64,000 nucleotides of DNA from Lithobates sylvaticus (lineage: Eukaryota > Chordata > Amphibia > Anura > Ranidae): NCBI GenBank assembly GCA_028564925.1, contig CM053028.1:439041256-439105255 (forward strand). The letters are read 5' to 3'. This document shows positions 11,115 to 20,832 of this stretch, piece by piece; positions within the stretch are counted from its first letter, which is position 1; the number at the start of each line of letters is the position of its first letter. The notes under the pieces are model-generated. The model was not told where the DNA came from and made no database searches. It saw only the letters and a program-made list of their open reading frames with translations. A program made the position numbers and the translations under genes.

Positions 11115-12636
11115 CTCATGCAGCCCCAGACCATGATACTCCCACCACCATGCTTGACTGTAGGCAAGTCACACTTGTCTTTGTACTCCTCACCTGGTTA
11201 CCGCCACACACACTTGACACCATATGAACCAAATAAGTTTATCTTGGTCTCATCAGACCACAGGACATGGTTCCAGTAATCCATGTCCTTTGTCTGCTTG
11301 TCTTCAGCAAACTGTGGGCTTTCTTGTGCACCATCTTTAGAAGAGGCTTCCTTCTGGGATGACAGCCATGCAGACCAATTTGATGCAGGGTGCCGCATAT
11401 GGTCTGAACACTCACAGGCTGACCCCCCACGCCTTCAACCTCTGCAACAATGTTGGCAGCACTCATACATCTATTTCCCAAAGACAACCTCTGGATATGA
11501 CGCTGAGCATGTGCATTCAACCTCTTGGGTCGACCATGGCAAGGCCTGTTCTGAGTGGAACCTGTCCTGTTAAACCCCTGCTTGGTCTTGGCCACCTTGC
11601 TGCAGCTCAATTTCAGGGTCTTGGCAATCTTCTTATAGCCTAGGCCATCTTTATGTAGAGCAACAATTCTTTTTTTCAGATCTGCAGAGAGCTCTTTGGG
11701 AAAAGGGAAGTAGAATGTACACCGCTCTAAGGCTGTCTACAAATTAAAAAGATCTCTTGATACTACTGTGGCAACAAGACTGGGTGCCTGCCAAGGTCCG
11801 CAACCTGGGAAATCCATGCAACAAAGATAAAAAGCGGCACATCCAGAGATGAAGAATAATTTTTTGGTTTATTGTAGAACCAAAGGTTAAAAAACATGAC
11901 ACACAAGGGATCCACACTGTTTCACACAAAGTGCTTAATCATTGCTGACTATCACCAGGTGTGCATACTCCTTTATAGACCAAAGTGTGTGGCTGGAACC
12001 AATCAAAAAAAGACAGGTAAAAATCAATCACCTGCCAAAAAAGAAATGTTCAACATACCGTATGCGAATAAAATGATCTGTAAAAGGAGACATGTACACC
12101 TGGACAAAACACATATACATGCATGTATAATAGAAATGTCAAAATGTTGCAAGAGATAATTAATCGCACACCGATGTAAAATAGTATAAACATTGAAAAA
12201 CATGTATAAAGGGGTTAAAAAAAGTATACATAAAGGAATAAGAATGTATATGTATACTTTCAAAAATACAAACACAGACCAGCAAATATAGTGATGGAAT
12301 CATGGTAGGAGGAATCTCATGTATAATAATATATAACATATGCATACATGAAAAATCCCCACATTGACCAAAATTTACCAGTAGCCTAATACAGTATATA
12401 TAAAAATACAAAAAAAAAGCATGTAAGCATATGTATATAATTATATTTATATTTATAATTGGAGGCACAAAATAAATAAAAGGTCGCATGAAAACACCAC
12501 TATGCTGTGTGTGGGTGTTTTTGATTTTAATTGTGTCAGCATAGTGGTGTTTTCATGCGACCTTGTATTTACTTTTGTGCCTCCAATTATAAATATATAT
12601 ATAATTATATACATATGCTTACATTCATTTTTTTTG

Positions 12637-12641
<5 letters not shown>

Positions 12642-12670
<29 letters not shown>

Positions 12671-12671
12671 C
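12642..12671. repeat. (TA)n microsatellite
   Basis: A pure TA run in the right arm of the palindromic insertion. The left arm has a shorter equivalent, so the run expanded after the arms formed. Confidence 0.9.
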
Positions 12672-13116
12672 TGTATTAGGCTACTGGTAAATTTTGGTCA
12701 AAGTGAAGATTTTTCATGTATGCATATGTTATATATTATTATACATGAGATTCCTCCTACCATGATTCCATCACTATCTTTGCTGGTCTGTGTTTGTATT
12801 TTTGGAAAGTATACATATACATTCTTATTCCTTTATGTATACTTTTTTTAACCCCTTTATTCATGTTTTTCAATGTTTATACTATTTTACATTGGTGTGC
12901 GATTAATTATCTCTTGCAACATTTTGACATTTCTATTATACATGTATGTATAAGTGTTTTGTCCAGGTGTACATGTCTCCTTTGACAGATCATTCTATTC
13001 ACATACGGTATGTTGAACATTTCTTTTTTGACAGGTGATTGATTTTTACCTGTCTTTTTTTGATTGGTTCCAGCCACACACTTTGGTCTATAAAGGAGTA
13101 TGCACACCTGGTGATA

Positions 13117-13165
13117 GTCAGCAATGATTAAGCACTTTGTGTGAAACGCGTCTGATGAAAAGTGT
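13117..13165 (+). ncRNA. Hammerhead-like remnant, weak
   Basis: GCAC (13132-13135) and GTGT can pair around TTT, followed by GAAACGCGTC, the order expected for stem II and the 3' core of a hammerhead ribozyme. The CTGANGA box is poorly conserved (AATGATTA). The motif recurs in better form at 14964-15009 and 55769-55818. Activity is not expected. Confidence 0.3.
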
Positions 13166-13650
13166 GGATCCCTCATGTGTCATGTTTTTTAACCTTTGAT
13201 TCTACAATAAACCAACAAACTTTTCTTCATCTCTGGATGTGCCGCTTTTTCTGTTTGTGTCAGAGAGTTCTTTGCCATGAGGTGCCATGTTGAACTTCCA
13301 GTGACCAGTATGAGAGAGTGAGAGCGATAACACCAAATTTAACACACCTGCTCTGCATTCACACCTGAGACCTTGTAAAAACGAGTCACATGACACCGGG
13401 GAGGGAAAATGGCTAATTGGGCCCAATTTGGACATTTTCACTTAGGGGTGTACTCACTTTTTTGCCAGGGGTTTAGACATTAATGGCTGTGTGTTGAGTT
13501 ATTTTGAGGGGACAGCAAATTTACACTGTTATACAAGCTGCACTACTTTACATTGTAGCAAAGTGTGATTTCTTCAGTGTTGTCACATGAAAAGATATAA
13601 TAAAATATTTACAAAAATGTGAGGGGTGTACTCACTTTTGTGAGCTACTG

Positions 13651-14403
13651 TATATATGCAAATTAAATGAGACTGGGCTGCTTTATAGACATGAATCCTA
13701 TGTTATCTTTGTGCTTCTTCAGTTTTAGTTGAGTCACTTGAGAAACAACGGTGGGTTCTGATGTTTCAGAAGACAGGGAGATCTGCTGGTCTCCAGCTTG
13801 CCATACAGTTAAAGTAGATGTAAATTGAATCGCTAAGTTATCATGGAAGCTTTAACAAGTAAATGTAATCTCAAAAGTTAGGCTGGCCATGCACGGTTTG
13901 AACCCAGCTGAACGGGCCGAGATTGGTCAGGCACATGGTTCAGTGGATTTGGTCTGAGCTAGAATTTGGTTATATTCGACAAATGCATGAACTAAATTGG
14001 ATGTTTGCCCATCCACCTGTCAGACCTCTAGCTGCAGCGGGTAATTATACATTCAGCGGCCATGTTACTACCGTTGCTAAATGTGACAGCTCAGAGTAAA
14101 GGGGCAGTAGACACATATTTCAGTAACTACAGTTGCAATTCAGCATGGCACAAATTGGTACTCAGAGGGTCACAATTGCTTTGCAGCAATATACACATTC
14201 AAGAGAGAACAAGTAAAGGTAACCCAAACCAGGCAGAAGTAATTGAGTAATGCCAGAAAACTGTAATTACCCAATAGATGTCAATAGTGACTAAAAAGGG
14301 TGCAGCACTGGTTGGGGAGGAAGAGGGTCTAAATAAACAGGCAACTCCCCAACAACAACTGGTACAAGGCAAAGGGGCCAGGTGGACATGTATACAATAT
14401 ATA
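13651..14403. other. No gene; possible MITE fragment at 13878-13995
   Basis: About 750 bp between two Tc1 elements. TTAGGCTGGCCATGCACGGT at 13878 resembles a frog MITE terminus, but no opposite end was found. Nothing else is recognised. Confidence 0.4.
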
Positions 14404-14485
14404 CAGTGCCTTGAAAAAGTATTCACACCCCTTGAAATTTTCCACATTTTGTCATGTTACAACCAAAAACGTAAGTTTATTTTAG

Positions 14486-14722
14486 CAGTGGCGGCCCGTC
14501 CATAAGGGGCGCCACCCCCCTAATCCATGCACCCTGCCCCTAATCTACATGCAGGGTGCCTGACGCATGAGTTTCAATGTTTTTTTTTTTCTCCAGAAGA
14601 ACATGATTTGAGCCTGAGGCTCTAATTGGCTTAAAAAAAGGGTGGGCTCAGGGCGATCGACTGGGGGGTGGCGGGTGGTTTGTTTGCCGCCACCCCCAAA
14701 AAATGGAGCACAGCCGCCATTG
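14486..14722. mobile_element. hAT-type MITE CAGTGGCGGCC
   Basis: A 237-bp element with ends CAGTGGCGGCCCGTCC and GCCGCCATTG. It is flanked by the exact 8-bp duplication TATTTTAG (14478-14485 and 14723-14730) and sits in the left part of Tc1 element B. Non-coding. Confidence 0.9.
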
Positions 14723-14894
14723 TATTTTAGTGAGATTTTATGTGATAGACCAACACAAAGTCGCACATAATTGTGAACAGGAAGGAAAATGATAAATGGT
14801 TTCAAAATTGTTTACAAAAAAATATCCAAAAAGTGTGGCGTGCATTTGTATTCAGCCCCCTTTACTCTGATACCCCTAACTATAATCTAGTGGA

Positions 14895-15860
14895 GTGTAA
14901 ATACAACTACACATATAAAATAAGTGACAATGCGCAATAAATAAATATAAAAATATATAATCATGCCCCTGTTGAAGACCCTGAGGTCGAAACGTGTCGG
15001 GCCAGCATACTCTGTACCCCACATTGCTTTTATACTACCATTTATTTTATTTTTGTGATCACTTTTTTAACTCTTGTGTCAGATATTTATTATTATATTT
15101 GACCACCTCAATAAACCAACTGGTTTGTTTTGATCTGCACCATCCGGAGCCTCTTTTTATCTTTTTATTCCATATTCACATCACGAGCCCCCCACTTTCG
15201 CTGTTTCCTTGGATACACCCTGGGTCGGAGCACCCACCTATTCGGAGTCTACAAGCGGTGACAACAGGATTCACCATTTGGAGTTCGCCCCTTGGGATTC
15301 AGAGTCGGATAGAATAGGGCCGAACAGGACCCATCTGACCACTCTCCACAGGCCTGACCTGGCTATCAAGCCCTATTGACCCACTGTCGTATGACATGTG
15401 TGTCCAACCTATCCTGTAAGAGTACCCAACTTCTATTTTATCAGTGAACGTTGATGTACCTACAGGCACCTGTTTATTCGTACCATACCTACCGCTTTGC
15501 AGCCCCATTCCTTGGGCCACTCCACAAGAAAAGTGTTCCACCTATTCCTATACTTGTACAGACCATCCTATTTGGACTTCTTTAGATAATTTGGACTAAA
15601 ATCCATCTTATTTGAGCCTGACCTTGGACTACAATATTTTAAAGTTCACATTTTCTATTGATTTATTTCATTTTATATTTATTGCGCGTTGTCACTTATT
15701 TTATATGTGTAGTTGTATTTACACACTTATACCCCACTATTTAGCGCTACACTATTTTTCCGTCACATTTTGCTCACTTTGTTTGTATGAGTGTTGACTG
15801 CTTTATTTCCACTTTATCATTGTGATACTCCTCTTTAGCGCAGTGTTTTCCCCCCTTTTT
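14895..15860 (+). mobile_element. Penelope-like non-autonomous insertion
   Basis: This 966-bp insertion has an exact 16-bp target duplication, ACTATAATCTAGTGGA (14879-14894 and 15861-15876). Its first 68 bp (14895-14962) are the reverse complement of about 15655-15723. A hammerhead-like motif follows directly and then a unique body. The inverted tail, a ribozyme-like motif near the junction and a long variable duplication fit a short Penelope-type or retrozyme-like element. No reverse transcriptase is present. An AATAAA lies at about 15110. Confidence 0.65.
14964..15009 (+). ncRNA. Hammerhead-like motif
   Basis: The order is TGCCC (stem I), CTGTTGAA (core box, consensus CTGANGA), GACC-CTGA-GGTC (stem II), GAAAC-GT-GTC (3' core with very short stem III), then GGGCCAGCA closing stem I through GGGC. 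Stem II differs in sequence from the motif at 55769-55818 yet stays paired. The core A6 is replaced by T and there is one extra base before stem II, so catalysis is doubtful. Confidence 0.4.
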
Positions 15861-16589
15861 ACTATAATCTAGTGGAACCAATTGCCTTCAGAAGTCACCT
15901 AATTAGTAAATAGAGTCCACATGTGTGTAGTTTAATCTCAGTATAAATACAGCTGTTCTGTGAAGCTCTTAGAAGTCTGTTAGAGAAGTTTAGTGAATAA
16001 ACAGCATCATGTAGGCCAAGGAACACACCAGACAGGTGAGGGATAAAGTTGTGGAGAAGTTTAAAGCAGGGTTAGGTTATAAAAAATATCCAAAGCTTTG
16101 AACATATCATGGAGCACTGTTTAATCCATCATCAGAAATTGGAAAGAGTATGGCACAACTGCAAACCTACCAAGACATGCCTGTCCAGCTAAATGGACAG
16201 GCCGGCAAGGTGACCATTAATCAGAGAAGCAGCCAAGAGACCCATGGTAACTCTGGAGGAGCTGCAGAGATCCACAGCTCAGATGGGAGAATCTGTCCAC
16301 AGGACAACTATTAGTCATGCACTCCACAAATCTGGACTTTATGGAGTGGTAATAAGAAAACCATTGTTGAAAGAAAGCCATAAGAAGTCCTGTTTGCAGT
16401 TTGCGAGAAGCCATGTGGGGGACACAGCAAACATGTGGAAGAAGGTGCTCTGGTCAGATGAGACCAAAATTTTACTTTTTAGCCAATAAGTAAAAAAAGC
16501 CATGTGTGGCTTAAAACTAACACTGCACATCCCTTGAACACACCATACCCACCGTGAAACATGGTGGTGGCAGCATCATGTTGTGGGGA

Positions 16590-17972
16590 CAAGCAAAGAA
16601 AGGAAAAGAGTGCACGGCCGCCCTAGTGTAATACTGTTTATTGAAACAATAATAAAAACTATCTGTATATTGCACTCACATTTTGAAACACAAGTGAAGG
16701 CATACAGTACTCATGTTCTCCTCTCCCGAATGGCCACTATAAGGGGTGTCAAGTGGACAGGGAATATCCAACCTCCCCAATGCTGGGTGGCAGCTCACAA
16801 GCTGCCCAACATAACCTCTGACGTGAACGGCAGACTGCGTATGCAGTGGTAAGTGTCAGCCCTTCCTTCTCTGTGCTGGCCGCTCAGCTGTCGGCTAATT
16901 ACCAGCTCCTATCTCTCCACAGTTACTCAGCTGTTGATGATATCCTACTTGTCAGTCCTGCCTACTTAAGCTGTCCAGCCCAGAGGATCTCTGCCTTTGC
17001 CTTGGTCAACATCACAGAGACGCTCTCCTGCATTCCCGTCAAAAGACTTGCTTGGCTGACATCCCTTCTGGCTCCAGATCCTCCTTGCTGTTTTACTACG
17101 CTCATCTCCGAGTCCCTGGCGTTTGGCTTGTCTGACTATCCGTTCCGGTTCCTGAACTCTGGCTATGTTTTGACTAAGTTTGTTCTATTTACTTTTATTA
17201 TTAAACAAGTGTGATTTAACTGTACTTCTGTCTCGGTCTGATATCATGGTTTCTTACAGTAAGCTGATGAAGACAGAGACCAGTACGTCAGCCTGCAAAG
17301 TGTTGCTATGGCAACGTGTTTTGGAGGCATGGCCTCATTTATCAAGTCATGCGCATACCTCACATGTACAGCTATATATAGGGAGTTAAGTCACCTCCTA
17401 TTCATCCCACCTTAAAGGGGCCATACCAGAAGAGGGAAAACACATGAAAATAACAGCAGATGGGGCTAATAGCAACCTTATCTTGCCTATATTCTTAAAA
17501 CCAATTACACACACAGAAGACTTTGTATATATAACGATGATTATATGCTAAAAAATCTAATGAATTCATATATTAAATTCATAGTCAAAATCATGTTGGA
17601 TCATGCCAGTTCTTAATAATTCTAAATAAAATAGAATGAAAACAGAAAGTAGAAAATGAATAAAATAACATAAACTAAAATGAAAAACAACGATAAACAT
17701 GGAAACAAGTGGCGACCAATACACCCATACCTCCTGTTTGTTTCCTCATAATTCTGTCATGACAGTTTCCAAACCTTTGTTACCCACACCTCCTATTAGA
17801 AGAATTTAAAAAACATAAATAAGATCCCAATGGGAAACCATTTTATAATAATGACTCACCCAAACATCTATACACAAAAAGGAGGGGGGGGGGTGGGGGC
17901 AGAGAAGAACAGGGTGTAAACCTCACCTAACCCTTTCCCTTTTTTGGACAAATGGGATTCCATATACTAGTA
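16590..17972. mobile_element. Unclassified insertion carrying a solo LTR
   Basis: Bounded by the 8-bp duplication TGTGGGGA (16582-16589 and 17973-17980) inside the transposase of Tc1 element B. The interior is AT-rich and contains a solo LTR at 16854-17258. No inverted ends were found. Where the LTR is excluded, the host sequence reads GTAAGCTGATGAAGAC, a CTGATGA box like that of hammerheads, but no paired 3' core could be assigned. Confidence 0.7.
16854..17258 (+). mobile_element. Solo LTR fossil, probably Ty3/Gypsy class
   Basis: The unit starts TGTCAGCCCTTCC and ends GGTTTCTTACA, giving TG..CA ends. It is flanked by the 5-bp duplication GTAAG (16849-16853 and 17259-17263). Near the 3' side it carries ATTATTAAACAAGTGTGATT, a likely polyadenylation region. 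Solo LTRs arise by recombination between the two LTRs of an inserted element. The class is inferred from duplication length and recognised 3' sequence. Relatively young, since the duplication is perfect. Confidence 0.7.
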
Positions 17973-18482
17973 TGTGGGGATGCTTTTCTTCAGCAGAGAC
18001 AGGGAAGGTGGTCAGAGTTAATGAGAAGATGGATGGAGCCAAATACAGAATGTTAGAATGGCCCAGTCAAAGTCCAGACCTAAATACAATTGAGAATCTG
18101 TGGCAAGACTTGAAAATTGCAGTTCACAGACACTCTACATCCAATCTGACTGAGCTTGAGCTATTTTGCAGAGAAGAATGGGCATAAATGTCACTCTAGA
18201 TGGGCAAAGCTGGTAAAGACATACCTAAAAAGACTTGCAGCTGTAATTGAAGAAAAAGGTGGTTCTACAAAGTATTGACTTAGAGGGGCTGAATACCAAT
18301 GCACGCCACACTTTTCACAAAATTTGAAAAACATTTATTATTTTCCTCCCACTTCACAATTATGTGCCACTTTGTGTTGGCCTATCACATAAAATCCCAA
18401 TAAAATACATTTATGTTTTTGGTTGTAACATGACAAAATGTGAAAAATTTCAAGTGGTATGAATACTTTTTTCAGGGCACTG

Positions 18483-18679
18483 TATATCCATATATAGAAG
18501 TGGGGCACCCCTTTAAGCAAGCAGTGAACATTTGTGGTCAGTAAATAAAGTAAATACCGAAGTTGGAGCTAGGATCTTCTGCTAGCAAGTTGGGGCCCTT
18601 TAAGGTTGAAAAGTGATGGTGAATAACAGAGTCAGGTCTGCAGACAAAGAAGTGACTAGTGAGGAGTCCTCAACTGATT

Positions 18680-18729
<50 letters not shown>

Positions 18730-19713
18730 TGTCTGCTAGCAGTGTCCTTATTCATCACAGTAAGTAAAAGGTGGGCAACTGCCCTCTCACCAATGCCGAT
18801 TCAGGTATAGCTTTCAGCACTCCAGGATGAGCTGGAGAAGCAGTGATTGTGTATCTGGCTGCTGTTACGCTGGTAGCTGTGATGGGTGATGATGGGACCT
18901 GTGACAGTCTTTGATCCCTCGAGAACTGCTGTGAGCATTTTGCATAGTAAGTGATGGTGGTCGGTGGAGAAGCTGCGCAGATGCGTACGTGGTTTGCCGC
19001 AAACACAGATTGGGCTGCTAAATGTGTGTGCAGAACAGCAGCATCTGACTGTCTTCTTTGAAATGCCTGGGCAAACCTGCCAGATACAGTCAAATTTATA
19101 GGCTTTCCCACAATCCCACAAGTTGATTCAGCTCTTCTGGGATTTATAGTTCCAAAGGGGCTTTGGAATACAGTGAGGGTTGGCAGCAGAACTACAGGTT
19201 CCAAGATCCTCTGCTCTCTGACAGGAAGAACTACTCCCCCTCTATATACAGGAAGTGATGTAATGGCCCATATTCCAAGCATCGGGAGGGAACTTAATAG
19301 CCTGTGGTTTATTCTGGAGATGTACCTTATATAAATTTTGCCATAGCCTGGCTACATTTAAAATAAAGGACTTGTCAAAGTGTGTGGTGTGTTTATTTAA
19401 CGTTTACATTTTTTATAAATGAGTATGGGTACTATGTACCCCTTCAGGTGCGCCACTTACAGCTAGGTTCAGGGCAACCCCCAAACATGTTAATTCAAAG
19501 AATTGGGCATTTTTAATTTTTCACTTCATCAAAATCACTGCTCTCCTCTTTGCATTAGTACTTGTTTCATAGGGCAGTCCTCATACCATTTTCTTGATAA
19601 TTCCTTACCCATTAGCTTTGAAAATGGCCCACAGTTTGATGCAAAACTCATACATTTCATAAACAGAACTTAGATATATTTGGCAATTATGTGGAGCCAG
19701 GAGAGTGTATATA
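18483..19713. other. No gene recognised; TA microsatellite inside
   Basis: Holds a (TA)n run at about 18680-18727. From about 18730 to 19400 the sequence is anonymous, with short ORFs on the minus strand (18755-19282) that match nothing I know. TTTAAAATAAAGGACTTGTC at about 19358 looks like a polyadenylation region of an unidentified element. GAGTATGGGTACTATGTACC near 19421 resembles a piece of the palindrome family at 20833-23117. Confidence 0.45.
18680..18727. repeat. (TA)n microsatellite
   Basis: About 48 bp of uninterrupted TA dinucleotides. Confidence 0.95.
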
Positions 19714-19946
19714 CACTTAGGTTCATATATATTTGGACACAGGCACAATTTTTGATTTTTTTTTCAGGTATTTACCAAAACATATTCAAGCTATAGTTAT
19801 ATAATGGATATGGACTGAAAGTGCACACTCTCTAGTTTAATTTGAGGGTGTGTACATCCAAATCGGAGGAAGGGTTTAGGTTTACTCCTGAAGTTGATTC
19901 TACAGGTGGTATTTGCATTTGGAATCTATTGCTGTGAACCTACATC

Positions 19947-20832
19947 ATGCATGCAAAGGAGCTGTCCATGCAAGTAAAACAGGTCATTGTAATGCCGCGT
20001 ACACACGTACGGACTTTTCCCGGCGGACCTAAGTCCAGCGGACAATCCGCTGGACTTTCCCGCTAGGTACGCTGGACTAAAAAGCGAACGGACTTGACCA
20101 CACACGATCACGCAAAAAGTCCGACGGTTCACGCGATGACGTACAGCACGTACGACGGGACTAGAAAACGAAAAATACTAGAAAAATACTTGCTACTGAG
20201 CATGCGTCCTTTTTGGTCCGCCGGACCATACTACACACGACCGGATTATCCGCTGGACTGCCAAGTCCAGCGGATAATTTGAAAACAAAACTTTAGTCCG
20301 CCGTACTTTGGCCAAAAAAAGTCCGCCGGCGCCCACACACGAGGGGATTATCCGCTGGACTTCGGTCCAGCGGATAATCCCGCGGGATAGTCCCTTCGTG
20401 TGTACGCGGCATAAGTCTTCAAAAACAAAACAAATCCTTCAGCGAGATAGCAGCAACATTAGGAGTGGCCAAATCAACAGTTTGATACATTCTGAGGAAA
20501 GAAGAATGCACTGGTGAGCTCAGCAACATGAAAAGGCCTGGATGTCCATGGAAGACAACAGTGGGGGATGATCACAGGATCCTCTCTATGGTAAGGAAAA
20601 ACCCATTCACAACATCCAGACAAGTGAAGAACACTCTCCAGGAGGTGGGTGTATTATTGTCAAAGTCTACAATCAAGAGAAGACTTCACAAGAGCAAATA
20701 CAGAGGGTTCACCACAAGGTGCAAACCATTTATAAGCCTGAAGAATAGAAATGCCAGATTAGACTTTGCCATAAAACATCTAAAAAAGCCAGACCATTTC
20801 TGGAAAAGCATTCTTTGTATGGATGAAACTAA
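19947..20832 (+). pseudogene. Tc1-type transposase C, truncated
   Basis: Starts at an ATG reading MHAKELSMQVKQVIV, is split by the MITE at 19993-20411, and resumes with paired helix-turn-helix DNA-binding sequence. The long open stretch (20528 onward) includes KRPGCPWKTT, IKRRLHKSKYRGFTTRCKP, RLDFAIKHLKKPDHFWK and the first catalytic aspartate in ILCMDET. There the 20833-23117 palindrome interrupts it, so the second aspartate and the glutamate are missing. Confidence 0.8.
19993..20411. mobile_element. Harbinger-type MITE with TAA duplication
   Basis: The ends TGCCGCGTACACACGTACGG and CCCTTCGTGTGTACGCGGCA are inverted over the outer 15 bp and flanked by TAA on both sides (19990-19992 and 20412-20414), the 3-bp duplication of PIF/Harbinger transposons. 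The interior repeats GTCCAGCGGA and TCCGCTGGAC boxes many times. The same terminal and subterminal motifs occur in the palindrome at 20833-23117. Confidence 0.85.

Larger units (their letters stand above)
11699..13260. mobile_element. Palindromic retroelement-like insertion
   Basis: Inserted in Tc1 element A with a 14-bp direct duplication, CAGAGAGCTCTTTG (11685-11698) and CAGAGAGTTCTTTG (13261-13274), differing at one position. About 670 bp at 11833-12501 is repeated inverted at 12535-13245. In the right arm AATAAACCAACAAAC and a GAAACGCGTC motif read on the plus strand. The long duplication and inverted-tail layout resemble Penelope-type insertions rather than a DNA transposon. No protein domain is recognisable. 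Confidence 0.7.
9334..13288 (-). pseudogene. Tc1-type transposase A, interrupted
   Basis: This enzyme would cut and paste the element at TA sites. Coding pieces lie at about 13274-13288 (N-terminal tip), 11123-11698 (DNA-binding half and first catalytic aspartate, WSDETKINLFG) and 9334-9763. The last piece holds the second aspartate in HDNDPKHTS and the glutamate region in SPDLNPIEHMWGNL, ending NNGGHTKY. The two nested insertions separate the pieces, so no functional product is expected. The start is inferred from the MAPHGKEL beginning seen in the copy near 61253. Confidence 0.85.
9099..13650 (-). mobile_element. Tc1-like transposon A with two nested insertions
   Basis: Outer ends CAGTATCTCACAAAAGTAAG and CTCACTTTTGTGAGCTACTG are inverted, flanked by TA (9097-9098 and 13651-13652). 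The inverted repeats extend about 210-230 bp, unusually long for Tc1 elements. Two insertions, 9764-11114 and 11699-13260, interrupt the body. Removing them leaves about 1.63 kb, a normal Tc1 size. The encoded transposase reads on the minus strand. A better preserved copy lies at 60117-61625. Confidence 0.9.
16009..18278 (+). pseudogene. Tc1-type transposase B, interrupted
   Basis: The reading begins at an ATG followed directly by a stop codon (ATGTAG), then continues as a family-typical N-terminus with VRDKVVEKFKAGLGYKK. The middle (16244-16489) reads VTLEELQRSTAQMGESVHRT and reaches the first catalytic aspartate in KKVLWSDETKILLF. After the 16590-17972 insertion the reading resumes with MWGCFSSAETGK and the catalytic glutamate region SPDLNTIENLWQDLK, ending GGSTKY. 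Small lesions besides the insertion are present, including in-frame stops and a deleted stretch between the second aspartate region and SPDLN. Not functional. Confidence 0.85.
14404..18482 (+). mobile_element. Tc1-like transposon B with three insertions
   Basis: The ends CAGTGCCTTGAAAAAGTATT and AATACTTTTTTCAGGGCACTG are inverted over about 75 bp and flanked by TA (14402-14403 and 18483-18484). Three later insertions lie at 14486-14722, 14895-15860 and 16590-17972, each with its own target duplication. Subtracting them leaves about 1.46 kb, normal for a Tc1 element. It is a different family from element A. Confidence 0.9.
19714..20832 (+). mobile_element. Tc1-like transposon C, right part missing
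   Basis: The left end CACTTAGGTTCATATATATT follows TA (19712-19713) and is typical of a third Tc1 family. A Harbinger-type MITE (19993-20411) lies in the N-terminal coding region, and the palindrome starting at 20833 cuts the element in its catalytic domain. The remaining transposase and the right end are not found further right in the window. Confidence 0.85.

Noticed and set aside
10764-11279. 171-aa ORF at 10764-11279
   Set aside because: It spans the end of a piggyBac-like MITE, part of the hAT-like insertion and Tc1 sequence, so it is a chance frame.
12502-12985. Hydrophobic ORFs with YIYIYI stretches
   Set aside because: They come from TA microsatellites and AT-rich inverted arms, not from membrane proteins.
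17263-17340. Hammerhead core CTGATGA at 17264
   Set aside because: The 5' box is perfect, but no GAAA with paired stem II and short stem III could be placed downstream.
18755-19282. 175-aa minus-strand ORF
   Set aside because: No domain or sequence I recognise, no promoter or splice context, and it lies in anonymous repeat-like DNA. Kept only as part of the unannotated interval.
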